DNA of 5,694 nucleotides, taken from Bacillota bacterium (GTDB lineage Bacteria > Bacillota > Dethiobacteria > Dethiobacterales > Dethiobacteraceae). Below are positions 5,510 to 5,694 of this stretch, piece after piece. The first letter of the stretch is position 1. Each line of letters opens with the position of its first letter. Both the position numbers and the translations under genes were made by a program. The stretch covers positions 1 through 5,694 of the forward strand of contig JANKMV010000153.1 in assembly GCA_024650095.1 (NCBI GenBank). The letters are read 5' to 3'. Below the pieces are notes generated by a model. It did no database searches and was not told the DNA's origin. It worked only from the letters and a program-made list of their open reading frames with translations.

Positions 5510-5694
5510 TTGGGAGAAAACCTAACACGCAAGATATTAGCGGCACATGTAGTTTCTGGAGATATGCAAACCGGTGCCGAAATAGCCATTAGCATTGATC
5601 AGACACTGACACAGGACGCCACGGGCACCATGGCTTATTTACAATTCGAGGCGATGGAAGTGCCCCATGTGAAGACGGAGCTGTCAGTCTCTTA
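5510..5694 (+). CDS. Aconitate hydratase, N-terminal fragment
   Basis: Partial gene: 61 codons are visible before the right edge. The product begins MGENLTRKILAAHVVSG and contains IDQTLTQDATGTMAYLQFEAM (residues 30-50 region) and VKTELSVS. This stretch is highly characteristic of the aconitases of Clostridia and related anaerobes (about 640 residues), which interconvert citrate and isocitrate through a [4Fe-4S] cluster in the cytoplasm. The cluster cysteines lie further on, outside the window, so activity cannot be checked here. 3-Isopropylmalate dehydratase and homoaconitase large subunits are related but lack this exact DQTLTQDATGTMAYLQ pattern. The start is TTG 5510, chosen from ribosome binding site spacing. 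It has its own promoter just upstream. Whether a citrate synthase or isocitrate dehydrogenase gene follows cannot be seen. Confidence 0.88.
   Translation, partial: MGENLTRKILAAHVVSGDMQTGAEIAISIDQTLTQDATGTMAYLQFEAMEVPHVKTELSVS

Noticed and set aside
5331..5546. 71-codon minus-strand open frame over the acetyltransferase end and aconitase start
   Set aside because: It overlaps two well-supported genes and a promoter on the other strand and matches no family I recognise.

Overview
The window reads as ordinary chromosomal DNA from a low-to-mid-GC Firmicute, most likely an anaerobic spore-former of the Negativicutes/Clostridia type. The grounds are strong AGGAGG-type ribosome binding sites, frequent TTG starts, sigma-A-like promoters, a rubrerythrin-family protein, a TGS-domain nucleoside kinase, an NLTPQYY-type TGS GTPase and a clostridial-style aconitase. 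The lineage is inferred from remembered family resemblance, not from a search. I see no phage, transposase, CRISPR, tRNA or rRNA.

Layout from left to right. Positions 1-473 (minus) hold the N-terminal third of a TGS-domain nucleoside (uridine) kinase that runs off the left edge. A 233-nt divergent spacer (474-706) separates it from a stand-alone rubrerythrin/ferritin-like di-iron protein (707-1189, plus), which ends at a clear intrinsic terminator (1201-1231). The 160-nt convergent spacer also holds a perfect 9-bp palindrome (1266-1285) that may be a dispersed repeat. Positions 1350-2309 (minus) encode a DRG/Obg-like GTPase with a C-terminal TGS domain. A 176-nt divergent spacer (2310-2485) carries two back-to-back inverted repeats and a strong promoter (2405-2433).

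That promoter drives a tight plus-strand run: a membrane-anchored thioredoxin-like protein (2486-3010), a CcdA/DsbD-type membrane thiol transporter (3010-3711, 1-nt overlap), the ribosome-maturation GTPase RsgA (3749-4816) and a RimJ/RimL-like GNAT acetyltransferase (4868-5434). A separate promoter (5450-5479) then starts aconitase, of which only the first 61 codons are present.

Functionally, CcdA should carry electrons from cytoplasmic thioredoxin across the membrane to the anchored thioredoxin-like partner, which would keep extracytoplasmic thiols reduced. RsgA and the acetyltransferase downstream probably share the transcript, with roles near the ribosome. Nothing here amounts to a clearly new system. 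The points most worth checking are the CcdA/thioredoxin pair without visible cytochrome c genes, the degenerate G4 motif of the TGS GTPase, and the uncharacterised palindromes in two spacers.
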